Shown here piece after piece: positions 24,241-38,000 of a DNA stretch of 64,000 nt. The position numbers and the translations under genes were made by a program. Every line of letters starts with the position of its first letter. The first letter of the stretch is position 1. Source of the stretch: Hybos culiciformis (lineage: Eukaryota; Arthropoda; Insecta; Diptera; Hybotidae); assembly GCA_964007475.1 (NCBI GenBank), contig CAXFZM010000254.1:124001-188000 (forward strand). The letters run 5' to 3'. Under the pieces are notes generated by a model. The model was not told the origin of the DNA and made no database searches. It was given only the letters and a program-made list of their open reading frames with translations.

Positions 24241-26099
24241 TTACTCCGGCTCCAGAATTCGGCGGACCTCCGTTTTTGGCTTAAATTAAAGGTCTAGAAA
24301 TTACGCTTCTTTCTGTGCAATTTTTATGAAAATCGGTTTTCTAGATCCGGAGAAATAAACGATAAGGTGAGCTAACCCCCTAACTTTAACACATAAAATG
24401 TTGACTTTGGGCTGGTTTTTTGTTCATTACTCCGGCTCCAGACCTCGGAGAACCTCCGTTTTTGGCTTAAATTAAAGGTCTAGAAATTACGCTTCTTTCT
24501 ATGCAATTTTAATGAAAATCGGTTTTCTAGATCCGGAGAAATAAACGATAAGGTGAGCAAACCCCCTAACTTTAACACATAAAATGTTGACTTTGGGCTG
24601 GTTTTTTGTTCATTACTCCGGCTCCAGACCTCGGAGAACTTCCGTTTTTGGCTTAAATTAAAGGTCTAGAAATTACGCTTCTTTCTGTGCAATTTTTATG
24701 AAAATCGGTTTTCTAGATCCGGAGAAATAAACGATAAGGTGAGCAAACCCCCTAACTTTAACACATAAAATGTTGACTTTGGGCTGGTTTTTTGTTCATT
24801 ACTCCGGCTCTAGACCTCGGAGAACCTCCGTTTTTGGCTTAAATTAAAGGTCTAGAAATTACGCTTCTTTCTGTGGAATTTTTATGAAAATCGGTTTTCT
24901 AGATCCGGAGAAATAAACGATAAGGTGAGCAAACCCCCTAACTTTAACACATAAAATGTTGACTTTGGGCTGGTTTTTTGTTCATTACTCCGGCTCCAGA
25001 CCTCGGAGAACCTCCGTTTTTGGCTTAAATTAAAGGTCTAGAAATTACGCTTCTTTCTATGCAATTTTAATGAAAATCGGTTTTCTAGATCCGGAGAAAT
25101 AAACGATAAGGTGAGCAAACCCCCTAACTTTAACACATAAAATGTTGACTTTGGGCTGGTTTTTGTTCATTACTCCGGCTCCAGACCTCGGAGAACTTCC
25201 GTTTTTGGCTTAAATTAAAGGTCTAGAAATTACGCTTCTTTCTGTGCAATTTTTATGAAAATCGGTTTTCTAGATCCGGAGAAATAAACGATAAGGTGAG
25301 CAAACCCCCTAACTTTAACACATAAAATGTTGACTTTGGGCTGGTTTTTTGTTCATTACTCCGGCTCCAGACTTCGGCGGACCTCCGTTTTTGGCTTAAA
25401 TCAAAGGTCTAGAAATTACGCTTATTTCTGTGCAATTTTTATGAAAATCGGTTTTCTAGATCCGGAGAAATAAACGATAAGGTGAGCAAACCCCCTAATT
25501 TTAACCCATAAAATGTTGACTTTGGGCTGGTTTTTTGTTCATTACTCCGGCTCCAGACCTCGGAGAACCTCCGTTTTTGGCTTAAATTAAAGGTCTAGAA
25601 ATTACGCTTCTTTCTGTGCAATTTTTATGTAAATCGGTTTTCTAGATCCGGAGAAATAAACGATAAGGTGAGCAAACCTCCTAACTTTAACACATAAAAT
25701 GTTGACTTTGGGCTGGTTTTTTGTTCATTACTCCGGCTCCAGACTTCGGCGGACCTCCGTTTTTGGCTTAAATTAAAGGTCTAGAAATTACGCTTCTTTC
25801 TGTGCAATTTTTATGAAAATCGGTTTTCTAGATCCGGAGAAATAAACGATAAGGTGAGCAAACCCCTTAACTTTAACACATAAAATGTTGACTTTGGGCT
25901 GGTTTTTTGTTCATTACTCCGCCTCCAGACCTCGGAGAACTTCCGTTTTTGGCTTAAATTAAAGGTCTAGAAATTACGCTTCTTTCTGTGCAATTTTTAT
26001 GAAAATCGGTTTTCTAGATCCGGAGAAATAAACGATAAGGTGAGCAAACCCCCTAACTTTAACACATAAAATGTCGACTTTGGGCTGGTTTTTTGTTCA
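24241..26099 (+). repeat. 10-mer HOR (1,859 bp), copy 1 of the second array
   Basis: All ten monomers in the same order as 1,488-3,346, offset 22,753 bp. It continues the long identity of 1-4,090 with 22,754-26,843. Confidence 0.9.
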
Positions 26100-27958
26100 T
26101 TACTCCGGCTCCAGAATTCGGCGGACCTCCGTTTTTGGCTTAAATTAAAGGTCTAGAAATTACGCTTCTTTCTGTGCAATTTTTATGAAAATCGGTTTTC
26201 TAGATCCGGAGAAATAAACGATAAGGTGAGCTAACCCCCTAACTTTAACACATAAAATGTTGACTTTGGGCTGGTTTTTTGTTCATTACTCCGGCTCCAG
26301 ACCTCGGAGAACCTCCGTTTTTGGCTTAAATTAAAGGTCTAGAAATTACGCTTCTTTCTATGCAATTTTAATGAAAATCGGTTTTCTAGATCCGGAGAAA
26401 TAAACGATAAGGTGAGCAAACCCCCTAACTTTAACACATAAAATGTTGACTTTGGGCTGGTTTTTTGTTCATTACTCCGGCTCCAGACCTCGGAGAACTT
26501 CCGTTTTTGGCTTAAATTAAAGGTCTAGAAATTACGCTTCTTTCTGTGCAATTTTTATGAAAATCGGTTTTCTAGATCCGGAGAAATAAACGATAAGGTG
26601 AGCAAACCCCCTAACTTTAACACATAAAATGTTGACTTTGGGCTGGTTTTTTGTTCATTCCTCCGGCTCTAGACCTCGGAGAACCTCCGTTTTTGGCTTA
26701 AATTAAAGGTCTAGAAATTACGCTTCTTTCTGTGGAATTTTTATGAAAATCGGTTTTCTAGATCCGGAGAAATAAACGATAAGGTGAGCAAACCCCCTAA
26801 CTTTAACACATAAAATGTTGACTTTGGGCTGGTTTTTTGTTCATTACTCCGGCTCCAGACCTCGGAGAACCTCCGTTTTTGGCTTAAATTAAAGGTCTAG
26901 AAATTACGCTTCTTTCTATGCAATTTTAATGAAAATCGGTTTTCTAGATCCGGAGAAATAAACGATAAGGTGAGCAAACCCCCTAACTTTAACACATAAA
27001 ATGTTGACTTTGGGCTGGTTTTTGTTCATTACTCCGGCTCCAGACCTCGGAGAACTTCCGTTTTTGGCTTAAATTAAAGGTCTAGAAATTACGCTTTTTT
27101 CTGTGCAATTTTTATGAAAATCGGTTTTCTAGATCCGGCGAAATAAACGATAAGGTGAGCAAACCCCCTAACTTTAACACATAAAATGTTGACTTTGGGC
27201 TGGTTTTTTGTTCATTACTCCGGCTCCAGACTTCGGCGGACCTCCGTTTTTGGCTTAAATCAAAGGTCTAGAAATTACGCTTATTTCTGTGCAATTTTTA
27301 TGAAAATCGGTTTTCTAGATCCGGAGAAATAAACGATAAGGTGAGCAAACCCCCTAATTTTAACCCATAAAATGTTGACTTTGGGCTGGTTTTTTGTTCA
27401 TTACTCCGGCTCCAGACCTCGGAGAACCTCCGTTTTTGGCTTAAATTAAAGGTCTAGAAATTACGCTTCTTTCTGTGCAATTTTTATGTAAATCGGTTTT
27501 CTAGATCCGGAGAAATAAACGATAAGGTGAGCAAACCTCCTAACTTTAACACATAAAATGTTGACTTTGGGCTGGTTTTTTGTTCATTACTCCGGCTCCA
27601 GACCTCGGAGAACCTCCGTTTTTGGCTTAAATTAAAGGTCTAGAAATTACGCTTCTTTCTGTGCAATTTTTATGAAAATCGGTTTTCTAGATCCGGAGAA
27701 ATAAACGATAAGGTGAGCAAACCCCCTAACTTTAACACATAAAATGTTGACTTTGGGCTGGTTTTTTGTTCATTACTCCGGCTCCAGACCTCGGAGAACC
27801 TCCGTTTTTGGCTTAAATTAAAGGTCTAGAAATTACGCTTCTTTCTGTGCAATTTTTATGTAAATCGGTTTTCTAGATCCGGAGAAATAAACGATAAGGT
27901 GAGCAAACCCCCTAACTTTAACACATAAAATGTTGACTTTGGGCTGGTTTTTTGTTCA
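26100..27958 (+). repeat. 10-mer HOR, copy 2
   Basis: Begins with agaattcggcgg and gagctaaccc. Monomers 1-8 match copy 1; monomers 9 and 10 are replaced by an A type and a tatgtaaatcgg monomer with aaaccccctaac. Private changes include cgcttttttctg and ccggcgaaat near 27,095-27,140. Total length is still 1,859 bp. Confidence 0.88.
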
Positions 27959-29817
27959 TTACTCCGGCTCCAGACTTCGGCGGACCTCCGTTTTTGGCTT
28001 AAATCAAAGGTCTAGAAATTACGCTTCTTTCTGTGCAATTTTTATGAAAATCGGTTTTCTAGATCCGGAGAAATAAACGATAAGGTGAGCTAACCCCCTA
28101 ACTTTAACACATAAAATGTTGACTTTGGGCTGGTTTTTTGTTCATTACTCCGGCTCCAGACCTCGGAGAACCTCCGTTTTTGGCTTAAATTAAAGGTCTA
28201 GAAATTACGCTTCTTTCTATGCAATTTTAATGAAAATCGGTTTTCTAGATCCGGAGAAATAAACGATAAGGTGAGCAAACCCCCTAACTTTAACACATAA
28301 AATGTTGACTTTGGGCTGGTTTTTTGTTCATTACTCCGGCTCCAGACCTCGGAGAACTTCCGTTTTTGGCTTAAATTAAAGGTCTAGAAATTACGCTTCT
28401 TTCTGTGCAATTTTTATGAAAATCGGTTTTCTAGATCCGGAGAAATAAACGATAAGGTGAGCAAACCCCCTAACTTTAACACATAAAATGTTGACTTTGG
28501 GCTGGTTTTTTGTTCATTACTCCGACTCTAGACCTCGGAGAACCTCCGTATTTGGCTTAAATTAAAGGTCTAGAAATTACGCTTCTTTCTGTGGAATTTT
28601 TATGAAAATCGGTTTTCTAGATCCGGAGAAATAAACGATAAGGTGAGCAAACCCCCTAACTTTAACACATAAAATGTTGACTTTGGGCTGGTTTTTTGTT
28701 CATTACTCCGGCTCCAGACCTCGGAGAACCTCCGTTTTTGGCTTAAATTAAAGGTCTAGAAATTACGCTTCTTTCTATGCAATTTTAATGAAAATCGGTT
28801 TTCTAGATCCGGAGAAATAAACGATAAGGTGAGCAAACCCCCTAACTTTAACACATAAAATGTTGACTTTGGGCTGGTTTTTGTTCATTACTCCGGCTCC
28901 AGACCTCGGAGAACTTCCGTTTTTGGCTTAAATTAAAGGTCTAGAAATTACGCTTCTTTCTGTGCAATTTTTATGAAAATCGGTTTTCTAGATCCGGAGA
29001 AATAAACGATAAGGTGAGCAAACCCCCTAACTTTAACACATAAAATGTTGACTTTGGGCTGGTTTTTTGTTCATTACTCCGGCTCCAGACTTCGGCGGAC
29101 CTCCGTTTTTGGCTTAAATCAAAGGTCTAGAAATTACGCTTATTTCTGTGCAATTTTTATGAAAATCGGTTTTCTAGATCCGGAGAAATAAACGATAAGG
29201 TGAGCAAACCCCCTAATTTTAACCCATAAAATGTTGACTTTGGGCTGGTTTTTTGTTCATTACTCCGGCTCCAGACCTCGGAGAACCTCCGTTTTTGGCT
29301 TAAATTAAAGGTCTAGAAATTACGCTTCTTTCTGTGCAATTTTTATGTAAATCGGTTTTCTAGATCCGGAGAAATAAACGATAAGGTGAGCAAACCTCCT
29401 AACTTTAACACATAAAATGTTGACTTTGGGCTGGTTTTTTGTTCATTACTCCGGCTCCAGACCTCGGAGAACCTCCGTTTTTGGCTTAAATTAAAGGTCT
29501 AGAAATTACGCTTCTTTCTGTGCAATTTTTATGAAAATCGGTTTTCTAGATCCGGAGAAATAAACGATAAGGTGAGCAAACCCCCTAACTTTAACACATA
29601 AAATGTTGACTTTGGGCTGGTTTTTTGTTCATTACTCCGGCTCCAGACCTCGGAGAACCTCCGTTTTTGGCTTAAATTAAAGGTCTAGAAATTACGCTTC
29701 TTTCTGTGCAATTTTTATGTAAATCGGTTTTCTAGATCCGGAGAAATAAACGATAAGGTGAGCAAACCCCCTAACTTTAACACATAAAATGTTGACTTTG
29801 GGCTGGTTTTTTGTTCA
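27959..29817 (+). repeat. 10-mer HOR, copy 3
   Basis: Monomer 1 has a C head with aaatcaaagg in place of agaattcggcgg but keeps gagctaaccc at 28,089. Positions 2-10 follow copy 2, including its altered monomers 9 and 10. Private changes are ctccgactctag and ccgtatttgg near 28,525-28,550. The inheritance of copy 2's altered monomers shows that copy 3 is more closely related to copy 2 than to copy 1. Confidence 0.87.
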
Positions 29818-31118
29818 TTACTCCGGCTCCAGACTTCGGCGGACCTCCGTTTTTGGCTTAAATCAAAGGACTAGAAATTACGCTTCTTTCTGTGCAATTT
29901 TTATGAAAATCGGTTTTCTAGATCCGGAGAAATAAACGATAAGGTGAGCAAACCCCCTAACTTTAACACATAAAATGTTGACTTTGGGCTGGTTTTTTGT
30001 TCATTACTCCGGCTCCAGACTTCGGCGGACCTCCGTTTTTGGCTTAAATCAAAGGTCTAGAAATTACGCTTCTTTCTGTGCAATTTTTATGAAAATCGGT
30101 TTTCTAGATCCGGAGAAATAAACGATAAGGTGAGCAAACCCCCTAACTTTAACACATAAAATGTTGACTTTGGGCTGGTTTTTTGTTCATTACTCCGGCT
30201 CCAGACCTCGGAGAACCTCCGTTTTTGGCTTAAATTAAAGGTCTAGAAATTACGCTTCTTTCTATGCAATTTTAATGAAAATCGGTTTTCTAGATCCGGA
30301 GAAATAAACGATAAGGTGAGCAAACCCCCTAACTTTAACACATAAAATGTTGACTTTGGGCTGGTTTTTGTTCATTACTCCGGCTCCAGACCTCGGAGAA
30401 CTTCCGTTTTTGGCTTAAATTAAAGGTCTAGAAATTACGCTTCTTTCTGTGCAATTTTTATGAAAATCGGTTTTCTAGATCCGGAGAAATAAACGATAAG
30501 GTGAGCAAACCCCCTAACTTTAACACATAAAATGTTGACTTTGGGCTGGTTTTTTGTTCATTACTCCGGCTCCAGACTTCGGCGGACCTCCGTTTTTGGC
30601 TTAAATCAAAGGTCTAGAAATTACGCTTCTTTCTGTGCAATTTTTATGAAAATCGGTTTTCTAGATCCGGAGAAATAAACGATAAGGTGAGCAAACCCCC
30701 TAATTTTAACCCATAAAATGTTGACTTTGGGCTGGTTTTTTGTTCATTACTCCGGCTCCAGACCTCGGAGAACCTCCGTTTTTGGCTTAAATTAAAGGTC
30801 TAGAAATTACGCTTCTTTCTGTTCAATTTTTATGTAAATCGGTTTTCTAGATCCGGAGAAATAAACGATAAGGTGAGCAAACCTCCTAACTTTAACACAT
30901 AAAATGTTGACTTTGGGCTGGTTTTTTGTTCATTACTCCGGCTCCAGACCTCGGAGAACCTCCGTTTTTGGCTTAAATTAAAGGTCTAGAAATTACGCTT
31001 CTTTCTGTGCAATTTTTATGAAAATCGGTTTTCTAGATCCGGAGAAATAAACGATAAGGTGAGCAAACCCCCTAACTTTAACACATAAAATGTTGACTTT
31101 GGGCTGGTTTTTTGTTCA
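29818..31118 (+). repeat. 10-mer HOR, copy 4 (shortened to seven monomers)
   Basis: Starts with two C/aaatcaaagg monomers (the first with aaggactag), then one atgcaattttaatg monomer ending in T5, E, C/aaatcaaagg, tatgtaaatcgg and A. Compared with copy 3 the E, D and one atgcaattttaatg monomer are missing, an in-register loss of three units. Confidence 0.78.
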
Positions 31119-31285
31119 TTACTCCGGCTCCAGACCTCGGAGAACCTCCGTTTTTGGCTTAAATTAAAGGTCTAGAAATTACGCTTCTTTCTGTGCAATC
31201 TTTATGTAAATCGGTTTTCTAGATCCGGAGAAATAAACGATAACTTTAACACATAAAATGTTGACTTTGGGCTGGTTTTTGTTCA
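31119..31285 (+). repeat. Deleted monomer, 167 bp (18 bp plus one T missing)
   Basis: The read aacgataactttaac skips ggtgagcaaaccccctaa, removing the C tract, with taa shared at both sides of the junction near 31,242. The T6 run is T5. The monomer also has the aatctttatgtaaatc change seen again at about 32,109 and 33,966, so those three share ancestry. Confidence 0.88.
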
Positions 31286-31471
31286 TTACTCCGGCTCCAG
31301 ACCTCGGAGAACTTCCGTTTTTGGCTTAAATTAAAGGTCTAGAAATTACGCTTCTTTCTGTGCAATTTTTATGAAAATCGGTTTTCTAGATCCGGAGAAA
31401 TAAACGATAAGGTGAGCAAACCCCCTAACTTTAACACATAAAATGTTGACTTTGGGCTGGTTTTTTGTTCA

Positions 31472-33514
31472 TTACTCCGGCTCCAGACTTCGGCGGACCT
31501 CCGTTTTTGGCTTAAATCAAAGGTCTAGAAATTACGCTTCTTTCTGTGCAATTTTTATGAAAATCGGTTTTCTTGATCCGGAGAAATAAACGATAAGGTG
31601 AGCAAACCCCCTAATTTTAACCCATAAAATGTTGACTTTGGGCTGGTTTTTTGTTCATTACTCCGGCTCCAGACCTCGGAGAACCTCCGTTTTTGGCTTA
31701 AATTAAAGGTCTAGAAATTACGCTTCTTTCTGTGCAATTTTTATGTAAATCGGTTTTCTAGATCCGGAGAAATAAACGATAAGGTGAGCAAACCTCCTAA
31801 CTTTAACACATAAAATGTTGACTTTGGGCTGGTTTTTTGTTCATTACTCCGGCTCCAGACCTCGGAGAACCTCCGTTTTTGGCTTAAATTAAAGGTCTAG
31901 AAATTACGCTTCTTTCTGTGCAATTTTTATGAAAATCGGTTTTCTAGATCCGGAGAAATAAACGATAAGGTGAGCAAACCCCCTAACTTTAACACATAAA
32001 ATGTTGACTTTGGGCTGGTTTTTTGTTCATTACTCCGGCTCCAGACCTCGGAGAACCTCCGTTTTTGGCTTAAATTAAAGGTCTAGAAATTACGCTTCTT
32101 TCTGTGCAATCTTTATGTAAATCGGTTTTCTAGATCCGGAGAAATAAACGATAAGGTGAGCAAACCCCCTAACTTTAACACATAAAATGTTGACTTTGGG
32201 CTGGTTTTTTGTTCATTACTCGGGCTCCAGACCTCGGAGAACCTTTGTTTTTGGCTTAAATTAAAGGTCTAGAAATTACGCTTCTTTCTGTGCAACTTTT
32301 ATGAAAATCGGTTTAGATCCGGAGAAATAAACGATAAGGTGAGCAAACCCCCTAACTTTAACACATAAAATGTTGACTTTGGGCTGGTTTTTTGTTCATT
32401 ACTCCGGCTCCAGACTTCGGCGGACCTCCGTTTTTGGCTTAAATCAAAGGTCTAGAAATTACGCTTCTTTCTGTGCAATTTTTATGAAAATCGGTTTTCT
32501 AGATCCGGAGAAATAAACGATAAGGTGAGCAAACCCCCTAACTTTAACACATAAAATGTTGACTTTGGGCTGGTTTTTTGTTCATTACTCCGGCTCCAGA
32601 CTTCGGCGGACCTCCGTTTTTGGCTTAAATTAAAGGTCTAGAAATTACGCTTCTTTCTGTGGAATTTTTATGAAAATCGGTTTTCTAGATCCGGAGAAAT
32701 AAACGATAAGGTGAGCAAACCCCCTAACTTTAAAACATAAAATGTTGACTTTGGGCTGGTTTTTTGTTCATTACTCCGGCTCCAGACCTCGGAGAACTTC
32801 CGTTTTTGGCTTAAATTAAAGGTCTAGAAATTACGCTTCTTTCTGTGCAATTTTTATGAAAATCGGTTTTCTAGATCCGGAGAAATAAACGATAAGGTGA
32901 GCAAACCCCCTAACTTTAACACATAAAACGTTGACTTTGGGCTGGTTTTTTGTTCATTACTCCGGCTCCAGACTTCGGCGGACCTCCGTTTTTGGCTTAA
33001 ATTAAAGGTCTAGAAATTACGCTTCTTTCTGTGCAACTTTTATGAAAATCGGTTTTCTAGATCCGGAGAAATAAACGATAAGGTGAGCAAACCCCCTAAC
33101 TTTAACACATAAAATGTTGACTTTGGGCTGGTTTTTTGTTCATTACTCCGGCTCCAGACTTCGGCGGACCTCCGTTTTTGGCTTAAATCAAAGGTCTAGA
33201 AATTACGCTTCTTTCTGTGCAATTTTTATGAAAATCGGTTTTCTAGATCCGGAGAAATAAACGATAAGGTGAGCAAACCCCCTAACTTTAACACATAAAA
33301 TGTTGACTTTGGGCTGGTTTTTTGTTCATTACTCCGGCTCCAGACTTCGGCGGACCTCCGTTTTTGGCTTAAATTAAAGGTCTAGAAATTACGCTTCTTT
33401 CTGTGCAATTTTTATGAAAATCGGTTTTCTAGATCCGGAGAAATAAACGATAAGGTGAGCAAACCCCCTAACTTTAACACATAAAATGTTGACTTTGGGC
33501 TGGTTTTTTGTTCA
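31472..33514 (+). repeat. 11-mer HOR unit (2,043 bp), first copy
   Basis: Eleven monomers starting with C/aaatcaaagg carrying ttttcttgatcc and taattttaaccc. Later markers are aatctttatgtaaatc, a B monomer with acctttgtttt and gcaactttta, C with tgtggaattt and actttaaaacat, and E with cataaaacgttg. It is 3 bp short because the monomer at 32,216 reads ggtttagatcc, losing part of the second TCTAGA arm. Confidence 0.82.
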
Positions 33515-35002
33515 TTACTCCGGCTCCAGACTTCGGCGGACCTCCGTTTTTGGCTTAAATCAAAGGTCTAGAAATTACGCTTCTTTCTGTGCAATTTTTA
33601 TGAAAATCGGTTTTCTTGATCCGGAGAAATAAACGATAAGGTGAGCAAACCCCCTAATTTTAACCCATAAAATGTTGACTTTGGGCTGGTTTTTTGTTCA
33701 TTACTCCGGCTCCAGACCTCGGAGAACCTCCGTTTTTGGCTTAAATTAAAGGTCTAGAAATTACGCTTCTTTCTGTGCAATTTTTATGTAAATCGGTTTT
33801 CTAGATCCGGAGAAATAAACGATAAGGTGAGCAAACCTCCTAACTTTAACACATAAAATGTTGACTTTGGGCTGGTTTTTTGTTCATTACTCCGGCTCCA
33901 GACCTCGGAGAACCTCCGTTTTTGGCTTAAATTAAAGGTCTAGAAATTACGCTTCTTTCTGTGCAATCTTTATGTAAATCGGTTTTCTAGATCCGGAGAA
34001 ATAAACGATAAGGTGAGCAAACCCCCTAACTCTAACACATAAAATGTTGACTTTGGGCTGGTTTTTTGTTCATTACTCGGGCTCCAGACCTCGGAGAACC
34101 TTTGTTTTTGGCTTAAATTAAAGGTCTAGAAATTACGCTTCTTTCTGTGCAACTTTTATGAAAATCGGTTTTCTAGATCCGGAGAAATAAACGATAAGGT
34201 GAGCAAACCCCCTAACTTTAACACATAAAATGTTGACTTTGGGCTGGTTTTTTGTTCATTACTCCGGCTCCAGACTTCGGCGGACTTCCGTTTTTGGCTT
34301 AAATCAAAGGTCTAGAAATTACGCTTCTTTCTGTGCAATTTTTATGAAAATCGGTTTTCTAGATCCGGAGAAATAAACGATAAGGTGAGCAAACCCCCTA
34401 ACTTTAACACATAAAATGTTGACTTTGGGCTGGTTTTTTGTTCATTACTCCGGCTCCAGACTTCGGCGGACCTCCGTTTTTGGCTTAAATTAAAGGTCTA
34501 GAAATTACGCTTCTTTCTGTGGAATTTTTATGAAAATCGGTTTTCTAGATCCGGAGAAATAAACGATAAGGTGAGCAAACTTCCTAACTTTAAAACATAA
34601 AATGTTGACTTTGGGCTGGTTTTTTGTTCATTACTCCGGCTCCAGACCTCGGAGAACTTCCGTTTTTGGCTTAAATTAAAGGTCTAGAAATTACGCTTCT
34701 TTCTGTGCAATTTTTATGAAAATCGGTTTTCTAGATCCGGAGAAATAAACGATAAGGTGAGCAAACCCCCTAACTTTAACACATAAAACGTTGACTTTGG
34801 GCTGGTTTTTTGTTCATTACTCCGGCTCCAGACTTCGGCGGACCTCCGTTTTTGGCTTAAATTAAAGGTCTAGAAATTACGCTTCTTTCTGTGCAATTTT
34901 TATGAAAATCGGTTTTCTAGATCCGGAGAAATAAACGATAAGGTGAGCAAACCCCCTAACTTTAACACATAAAATGTTGACTTTGGGCTGGTTTTTTGTT
35001 CA
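33515..35002 (+). repeat. 11-mer HOR, second copy, first eight monomers
   Basis: Starts again with ttttcttgatcc (33,614) and follows the first copy, but lacks its A monomer at 31,844. Marker offsets are therefore 2,043 bp at the start and 1,860 bp later (cataaaacgttg at 32,921 and 34,781). The 3-bp deletion at 32,216 is not shared. A change to aaacttcctaac near 34,580 is private. It ends where a ggcttcagacc monomer begins at 35,003. Confidence 0.82.
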
Positions 35003-38000
35003 TTACTCCGGCTTCAGACCTCGGAGAACCTCCGTTTTTGGCTTAAATTAAAGGTCTAGAAATTACGCTTCTTTCTATGCAATTTTAATGAAAATCGGTT
35101 TTCTAGATCCGGAGAAATAAACGATAAGGTGAGCAAACCCCCTAACTTTAACACATAAAATGTTGACTTTGGGCTGGTTTTTTGTTCATTACTCCGGCTC
35201 CAGACCTCGGAGAACTTCCGTTTTTGGCTTAAATTAAAGGTCTAGAAATTACGCTTCTTTCTGTGCAATTTTTATGAAAATCGGTTTTCTAGATCCGGAG
35301 AAATAAACGATAAGGTGAGCAAATCCCCTAACTTTAACACATAAAATGTTGACTTTGGGCTGGTTTTTTGTTCATTACTCCGGCTCCAGACTTCGGCGGA
35401 CCTCCGTTTTTGGCTTAAATTAAAGGTCTAGAAATTACGCTTCTTTCTGTGCAATTTTTATGAAAATCGGTTTTCTAGATCCGGAGAAATAAACGATAAG
35501 GTGAGCAAACCCCCTAACTTTAACACATAAAATGTTGACTTTGGGCTGGTTTTTTGTTCATTACTCCGGCTCTAGACCTCGGAGAACCTCCGTTTTTTGG
35601 CTTAAATTAAAGGTCTAGAAATTACGCTTCTTTCTGTGCAATTTTTATGAAAATCGGTTTTCTAGATCCGGAGAAATAAACGATAAGGTGAGCAAACCCC
35701 CTAATTTTAACCCATAAAATGTTGACTTTGGGCTGGTTTTTTGTTCATTACTCCGGCTCCAGACCTCGGAGAACCTCCGTTTTTGGCTTAAATTAAAGGT
35801 CTAGAAATTACGCTTCTTTCTGTGCAATTTTTATGTAAATCGGTTTTCTAGATCCGGAGAAATAAACGATAAGGTGAGCAAACCTCCTAACTTTAACACA
35901 TAAAATGTTGACTTTGGGCTGGTTTTTTGTTCATTACTCCGGCTCCAGACCTCGGAGAACCTCCGTTTTTGGCTTAAATTAAAGGTCTAGAAATTACGCT
36001 TCTTTCTGTGCAATTTTTATGAAAATCGGTTTTCTAGATCCGGAGAAATAAACGATAAGGTGAGCAAACCCCCTAACTTTAACACATAAAATGTTGACTT
36101 TGGGCTGGTTTTTTGTTCATTACTCCGGCTCCAGACCTCGGAGAACCTCCGTTTTTGGCTTAAATTAAAGGTCTAGAAATTACGCTTCTTTCTGTGCAAT
36201 TTTTATGAAAATCGGTTTTCTAGATCCGGAGAAATAAACGATAAGGTGAGCAAACCCCCTAATTTTAACCCATAAAATGTTGACTTTGGGCTGGTTTTTT
36301 GTTCATTACTCCGGCTCCAGACCTCGGAGAACCTCCGTTTTTGGCTTAAATTAAAGGTCTAGAAATTACGCTTCTTTCTGTGCAATTTTTATGTAAATCG
36401 GTTTTCTAGATCCGGAGAAATAAACGATAAGGTGAGCAAACCCCCTAACTTTAACACATAAAATGTTGACTTTGGGCTGGTTTTTTGTTCATTACTCGGG
36501 CTCCAGACCTCGGAGAACCTTCGTTTTTGGCTTAAATTAAAGGTCTAGAAATTACGCTTCTTTCTGTGCAATTTTTATGAAAATCGGTTTTCTAGATCCG
36601 GAGAAATAAACGATAAGGTGAGCAAACCCCCTAACTTTAACACATAAAATGTTGACTTTGGGCTGGTTTTTTGTTCATTACTCGGGCTCCAGACCTCGGA
36701 GAACTTCCGTTTTTGGCTTAAATTAAAGGTCTAGAAATTACGCTTCTTTCTGTGCAATTTTTATGAAAATCGGTTTTCTAGATCCGGAGAAATAAACGAT
36801 AAGGTGAGCAAACCCCCTAACTTTAACACGTAAAATGTTGACTTTGGGCTGGTTTTTTGTTCATTACTCCGGCTCCAGACTTCGGCGGACCTCCGTTTTT
36901 GGCTTAAATCAAAGGTCTAGAAATTACGCTTCTTTCTGTGCAATTTTTATGAAAATCGGTTTTCTAGATCCGGAGAAATAAACGATAAGGTGAGCAAACC
37001 TCCTAACTTTAACACATAAAATGTTGACTTTGGGCTGGTTTTTTGTTCATTACTCCGGCTCCAGACTTCGGCGGACCTCCGTTTTTGGCTTAAATTAAAG
37101 GTCTAGAAATTACGCTTCTTTCTGTGCAATTTTTATGAAAATCGGTTTTCTAGATCCGGAGAAATAAACGATAAGGTGAGCAAACCCCCTAACTTTAACA
37201 CATAAAACGTTGACTTTGGGCTGGTTTTTTGTTCATTACTCCGGCTCTAGACCTCGGAGAACCTCCGTTTTTGGCTTAAATTAAAGGTCTAGAAATTACG
37301 CTTCTTTCTGTGCAATTTTTATGAAAATCGGTTTTCTAGATCCGGAGAAATAAACGATAAGGTGAGCAAACCCCCTAACTTTAACACATAAAATGTTGAC
37401 TTTGGGCTGGTTTTTTGTTCATTACTCGGTCTCCAGACCTCGGAGAACCTTCGTTTTTGGCTTAAATTAAAGGTCTAGAAATTACGCTTCTTTCTATGCA
37501 ATTTTAATGAAAATCGGTTTTCTAGATCCGGAGAAATAAACGGTAAGGTGAGCAAACCCCCTAACTTTAACACATAAAATGTTGACTTTGGGCTGGTTTT
37601 TTGTTCATTACTCCGGCTCTAGACCTCGGAGAACCTCCGTTTTTGGCTTAAATTAAAGGTCTAGAAATTACGCTTCTTTCTGTGCAATTTTTATGAAAAT
37701 CGGTTTTCTAGATCCGGAGAAATAAACGATAAGGTGAGCAAACCCCCTAACTTTAACACATAAAATGTTGACTTTGGGCTGGTTTTTTGTTCATTACTCG
37801 GGCTCCAGACCTCGGAGAACCTTCGTTTTTGGCTTAAATTAAAGGTCTAGAAATTACGCTTCTTTCTGTGCAATTTTTATGAAAATCGGTTTTCTAGATC
37901 CGGAGAAATAAACGATAAGGTGAGCAAACCCCCTAACTTTAACACATAAAATGTTGACTTTGGGCTGGTTTTTTGTTCATTACTCCGGCTCTAGACCTCG

